DNA of 11,390 nucleotides, taken from positions 1 through 11,390 of the forward strand of contig JALWGP010000195.1 in NCBI GenBank assembly GCA_027038775.1. Reading direction: 5' to 3'. Source of the DNA: Sedimenticola sp. GTDB lineage: Bacteria; Pseudomonadota; Gammaproteobacteria; Chromatiales; Chromatiaceae. The notes under the pieces were generated by a model. That model ran no database searches and was not told the origin of the DNA. It saw nothing but the letters and a program-made list of their open reading frames with translations. A program made the translations under genes and the position numbers. The stretch's first letter is position 1; every line of letters begins with the position of its first letter. This document shows positions 9,585 to 11,390 of this stretch, piece after piece.

Positions 9585-9612
9585 ATTTTATGAAGGTATT
9601 GACGGGTGTCAA
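9585..9612 (-). promoter_or_regulatory. Sigma70 promoter for the hemerythrin gene
   Basis: On the minus strand a perfect -35 box TTGACA (9612-9607) is followed after 16 bp by TAAAAT (9590-9585), five of six to the -10 consensus. The predicted start site near 9578 gives a leader of about 117 bases before the hemerythrin ATG. The A7T4 run at 9579-9589 makes the -10 region very AT-rich. The -35 box lies inside the palindrome at 9598-9613, so a protein bound there would be expected to block this promoter. Confidence 0.6.
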
Positions 9613-9613
9613 T
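9598..9613. promoter_or_regulatory. CRP/FNR-type palindromic operator candidate
   Basis: ATTGACGGGTGTCAAT is a perfect inverted repeat with six-base arms and a four-base spacer, and it fits the TTGA-N6-TCAA pattern of the CRP/FNR/FixK family. The half-site TTGAC differs from the FNR half-site TTGAT at one base; some subfamilies are reported to prefer TTGAC. Its centre (9605.5) lies 41.5 bp upstream of the start site predicted from TATATT at 9635-9640, the class II activator distance. Relative to the minus-strand start near 9578 it is centred at about -27.5, a repressing position. Confidence 0.5.
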
Positions 9614-9640
9614 TCGTCCCCACGTGAAAATTAGTATATT
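9598..9640 (+). promoter_or_regulatory. Predicted activator-dependent promoter for the acidic small ORF
   Basis: TATATT at 9635-9640 matches the -10 box at five of six bases. The hexamer 17 bp upstream (9612-9617) is not a -35 box. The palindrome at 9598-9613 instead occupies the position of a class II CRP/FNR activator. The predicted start near 9647 gives a leader of about 36 bases. That leader holds a small GTGC-GATT-GCAC hairpin (9660-9671) directly before the GGAGG ribosome binding site. Confidence 0.45.
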
Positions 9641-9682
9641 AGCCTTAAATAAAATTCTTGTGCGATTGCACCGGAGGTTGCC

Positions 9683-9817
9683 ATGAGTGACGAAATGCTG
9701 AAGCTCGACTGCGCCGAGTGGCGCGAAGTGGCGGATGAAAGCCCCGCCGAGATGGAGGTGGTCGTGGAGATGATGATCGAAGCCGAGGAAGAGCTCTGCT
9801 TCGACGAAGCGGCCTGA
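9683..9817 (+). CDS. Acidic 44-residue small protein of unknown function
   Basis: I do not recognise this protein. It is a short ORF with GGAGG (9673-9677) 5 bases before its ATG, an AT-rich promoter region upstream and a strong terminator 27 bp after its stop, so it looks like a complete one-gene transcription unit of about 225 bases. The product has 12 Glu and 4 Asp against one Lys and one Arg, giving a net charge near -14. It has two cysteines (Cys10 and Cys39), one Trp and a Met/Val-rich middle (VVVEMMIEAEEEL, 26-38) that could form an amphipathic helix. There is no signal peptide and no membrane segment. It is divergent from the hemerythrin gene and may share its operator. A dual role as a small RNA cannot be excluded. 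Confidence 0.65.
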   Translation: MSDEMLKLDCAEWREVADESPAEMEVVVEMMIEAEEELCFDEAA

Positions 9818-9844
9818 TATTTCCCGTTTCAACGCCCAATGGAG

Positions 9845-9871
9845 AACCCGCCGCCCGGCGGGTTTTCTTTT
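9845..9871 (+). terminator. Intrinsic terminator after the small acidic ORF
   Basis: AACCCGCC (9845-9852) pairs perfectly with GGCGGGTT (9857-9864) around a GCCC loop, and the run TTTTCTTTT (9863-9871) follows. The orientation serves the plus strand only. It lies 27 bp after the small ORF stop and separates it from folA. Confidence 0.92.
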
Positions 9872-9899
9872 GCCGGCGGAAGCCCGTGCTTGTCATAAT
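9870..9899 (+). promoter_or_regulatory. Candidate folA promoter with extended -10
   Basis: CATAAT (9894-9899) matches the -10 box at five of six and is preceded by TGT, giving an extended -10 (TGN). TTGCCG at 9870-9875, spaced by 18 bp, matches the -35 box at four of six. The predicted start falls at about 9906, the A of the folA ATG, so folA may be read from a leaderless or nearly leaderless mRNA. Confidence 0.45.
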
Positions 9900-9905
9900 G
9901 GGGCC

Positions 9906-10415
9906 ATGGAGAGACCGCTGCTCAGCATTATCGTCGCCCGTGCGCGCAACGGCGTCATCGGCCGGGAGAACCGGCTGCCGTGGCACCTGCCGGCGGACCT
10001 GCGCCACTTCAAGGCGCTCACCATGGGCAAGCCCATGGTCATGGGTCGGCGCACCTGGGAGTCCCTGCCCGGCCTGCTGCCGGGGCGGCGCCACATCGTG
10101 GTGAGCCGCGACCCTGCCTACCGGGCCGGGGGCGCCGAGGTGGCCTCTTCCCTGGCCGGGGCGGTGGCCCTGGCGGGCGCAGTGGAGGAGGTGATGGTGA
10201 TTGGCGGGGGGCAGCTCTACCGGGAGGCGCTGCCGCTGGCCGATCGCATCTATCTCACCGAGGTGGAGGCGGAGATCGAGGGGGACACCTGGTTTCCTCC
10301 ATTCGACGAGACCGAGTGGAAGGAGCAGGAGCGGGAGCATTTCCCGGCGGACGAGCGCAATGAATTTCCGTACAGTTTCGTGACCCTGGAACGGTTGAGT
10401 CGAAAGCGGGCATAG
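9906..10415 (+). CDS. folA: Dihydrofolate reductase
   Basis: DHFR reduces dihydrofolate to tetrahydrofolate with NADPH, supplying one-carbon carriers for thymidylate, purine and methionine synthesis; it is the trimethoprim target. The 169 residues are slightly longer than the 159 of E. coli. The active-site loop NGVIGRENRLPWHLPADL spans 15-32 with catalytic Asp31. NADPH-binding GRRTWES is at 47-53, LPGRRHI carries the folate-binding arginine Arg61, VIGGGQLY is at 98-105 and EGDTWFP at 125-131. All key residues are present. The ATG at 9906 aligns with the family start; the frame extends to a TTG at 9870, but that overlaps the terminator. No good Shine-Dalgarno sequence is seen. The gene is monocistronic and converges with the fructosamine kinase gene. 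Confidence 0.97.
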   Translation: MERPLLSIIVARARNGVIGRENRLPWHLPADLRHFKALTMGKPMVMGRRTWESLPGLLPGRRHIVVSRDPAYRAGGAEVASSLAGAVALAGAVEEVMVIGGGQLYREALPLADRIYLTEVEAEIEGDTWFPPFDETEWKEQEREHFPADERNEFPYSFVTLERLSRKRA

Positions 10416-10417
10416 GA

Positions 10418-10435
10418 GGCCCGCCCCGGGCCGAA
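10418..10435 (+). terminator. Weak hairpin after folA
   Basis: GGCCC (10418-10422) pairs with GGGCC (10428-10432) around a GCCCC loop, 2 bp after the folA stop. Only a short ATTT follows a few bases later. It may act as a weak terminator for folA, possibly together with the REP-like element beyond it. Confidence 0.35.
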
Positions 10436-10441
10436 TTTCAA

Positions 10442-10475
10442 GTGATTCGCGGCGGGGGCGCCGCTCCTGCAGGAG
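10442..10475 (-). repeat. REP-like element (GTAG type)
   Basis: On the minus strand this reads CTGCAGGAGCGGCG, a CCCC loop, then CGCCGCGAATCAC. It resembles the REP sequences of Pseudomonas and relatives (GTAGGAGCGG...CCGCGA), with GCAG in place of GTAG. The stem is CGGCG with flanking bases (GCGGCG 10449-10454 against CGCCGC 10459-10464 on the plus strand). A 12-bp palindrome CTCCTGCAGGAG (10464-10475) covers the head. The position between two convergent genes is typical for such elements. Only one copy is in the window. Confidence 0.55.
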
Positions 10476-10487
10476 TCTGTTCTGCGT

Positions 10488-11366
10488 TCAAACCTCCGCC
10501 AGCAGCCGCTCCATCATGCCCTGCGCCTGGCCCACGTAGCCGCCGCCGAACATGTTGGCGTGGTTGAGGATGTGATAGAGGTTGTAGAGGGTGCGGCGGG
10601 TGGCATAGCCGGGGTCCAGGGGCCAGGCGGCGTTGTAGGCGTCGTAGAAGACGCCGCCGAAACCGCCGAAGAGCTCGGTCATGGCGATCTCCGCTTCGCG
10701 GTCGCCGTAGTAGGTGGCGGGGTCGTAGATCACCGGCCGGTCCCGGTCGTCGAAGGCGAGGTTGCCGCCCCAGAGGTCGCCGTGGATCAGGCTGGGCACG
10801 GGCGCGTGGTCCAGGAGGGCGGGGAAGGCCTCCAGCAGTCGCTCGCCCAGCCGCTGCAGCCGGCCGCCGTAGCCGTTGCGGGCGGCCAGCTCGAGCTGGA
10901 AGCCCAGCCGCCGCTCGCGCCAGAAGTCGATCCACGTCTCCATCCAGCCGTTGGGCTGGTGGGTGGAGCCGATGGTGTTGTCGCGTTGCCAGCCGAAGGC
11001 GCCGGCGGTGTGGCGGTGCAGCGCGGCCAGCTGCTCGCCCGCCTGCGCCATGGCGCGGCCGGAGCCCCGGCCCATGGGGATGTGCTCCATGACGATGTAG
11101 CTCTGTCCCTGGTGGCTGCCGGTGCAGAGGGGGCGCGGCACGCGGATGGTGTCGGTGTCGGCCAGGGCCTGGAGCCCTGCCGCCTCGGCTTCGAACATGT
11201 CGAGGCGGGCGGCGTCGTTGAGCTTGACGAACCAGGCGGTGTCGCCGTCCGAGAGCTTCACCGCGGTGTTGATGCAGCCGCCGCCCAGGGTGCTGGGAGA
11301 GGCGGGAGAGAAGGGGCGGCCGGTCTCCTGCGCGATCTGTTCGGCGATGTGTTGCCAGATGTTCAG
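10488..11366 (-). CDS. Fructosamine kinase family protein (start uncertain)
   Basis: This is a predicted ATP-dependent kinase of the fructosamine-3-kinase family (E. coli YniA type), thought to phosphorylate sugar amines on glycated proteins or small molecules so that they break down. Counting from the CTG at 11366 it has 292 residues. The glycine-rich loop LGGGCINTA is at 27-35, the ATP lysine is Lys48 in WFVK, the catalytic loop HGDLWGGN is at 195-202, and the metal-binding DPA is at 215-217 followed by YYGDREAEIAM. The family's C-terminal LYNLYHILNHANMFGGGY is present. The frame is open to base 11390 with no ATG, GTG or TTG before the glycine loop. AAGGGGAG (11383-11376) lies 9 bases before the CTG, which makes CTG a candidate start; the true start may also lie outside the window. 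Confidence 0.88.
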   Translation of the reverse strand: MNIWQHIAEQIAQETGRPFSPASPSTLGGGCINTAVKLSDGDTAWFVKLNDAARLDMFEAEAAGLQALADTDTIRVPRPLCTGSHQGQSYIVMEHIPMGRGSGRAMAQAGEQLAALHRHTAGAFGWQRDNTIGSTHQPNGWMETWIDFWRERRLGFQLELAARNGYGGRLQRLGERLLEAFPALLDHAPVPSLIHGDLWGGNLAFDDRDRPVIYDPATYYGDREAEIAMTELFGGFGGVFYDAYNAAWPLDPGYATRRTLYNLYHILNHANMFGGGYVGQAQGMMERLLAEV

Positions 11367-11390
11367 ATCAGTCCACTCCCCTTGAGCGCG

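Noticed and set aside
9645..10340. Minus-strand open frame (231 codons) across the small ORF and folA
   Set aside because: It crosses a strong terminator and folA in antisense, lacks a domain and has no start signal.
10488..11261. Internal GTG at 11261 as start of the fructosamine kinase
   Set aside because: This would remove the glycine-rich ATP loop (LGGGCIN), which is clearly encoded in frame upstream.

Overview
The window is GC-rich, tightly packed chromosomal DNA from a gammaproteobacterium. The F1 ATP synthase subunits, GlmU and GlmS match the Escherichia coli proteins closely in length and motif layout, and the gene order atpF-H-A-G-D-C followed by glmU-glmS is typical of the group. 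A GTAG-type REP-like element and a possible FNR/ANR-like site fit a free-living member, perhaps near Ectothiorhodospiraceae/Chromatiales. That family-level placement is inference only. No mobile element, CRISPR array, tRNA or rRNA was seen.

Layout. Bases 31-5106 hold the 3' end of atpF and the complete atpH, atpA, atpG, atpD and atpC genes, closed by a strong intrinsic terminator (5144-5172). The first ~26-42 bases are not a continuation of atpF: they are an inverted piece of atpF joined at a 16-bp palindrome, most likely an assembly or amplification chimera. A SlyD-like FKBP prolyl isomerase (5197-5697) follows. Next comes a 158-bp leader rich in inverted repeats, then glmU (5856-7226) and glmS (7230-9059) only 3 bp apart. 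Together GlmU and GlmS make UDP-N-acetylglucosamine for peptidoglycan and lipopolysaccharide, needing only phosphoglucosamine mutase (GlmM), which is not in the window.

A minus-strand single-domain hemerythrin (9060-9461) ends on the base next to the glmS stop. Its upstream region (9462-9682) is AT-rich in part. It carries a perfect 16-bp palindrome of the CRP/FNR type that overlaps a near-consensus sigma70 promoter facing the hemerythrin gene. The same palindrome lies exactly 41.5 bp upstream of the predicted start site of a rightward promoter. That rightward promoter serves a previously unnamed, very acidic 44-residue ORF (9683-9817) with a strong ribosome binding site and its own terminator (9845-9871). 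This small divergent locus, an oxygen-binding protein facing an acidic microprotein around one palindrome, is the most interesting part of the window.

folA (dihydrofolate reductase, 9906-10415) follows with a promoter that would place its transcript start on or next to the ATG. The window ends with a minus-strand fructosamine kinase family gene converging on folA. A REP-like inverted repeat lies between them. The kinase frame stays open to the window edge, and no ATG, GTG or TTG start precedes its glycine-rich loop.
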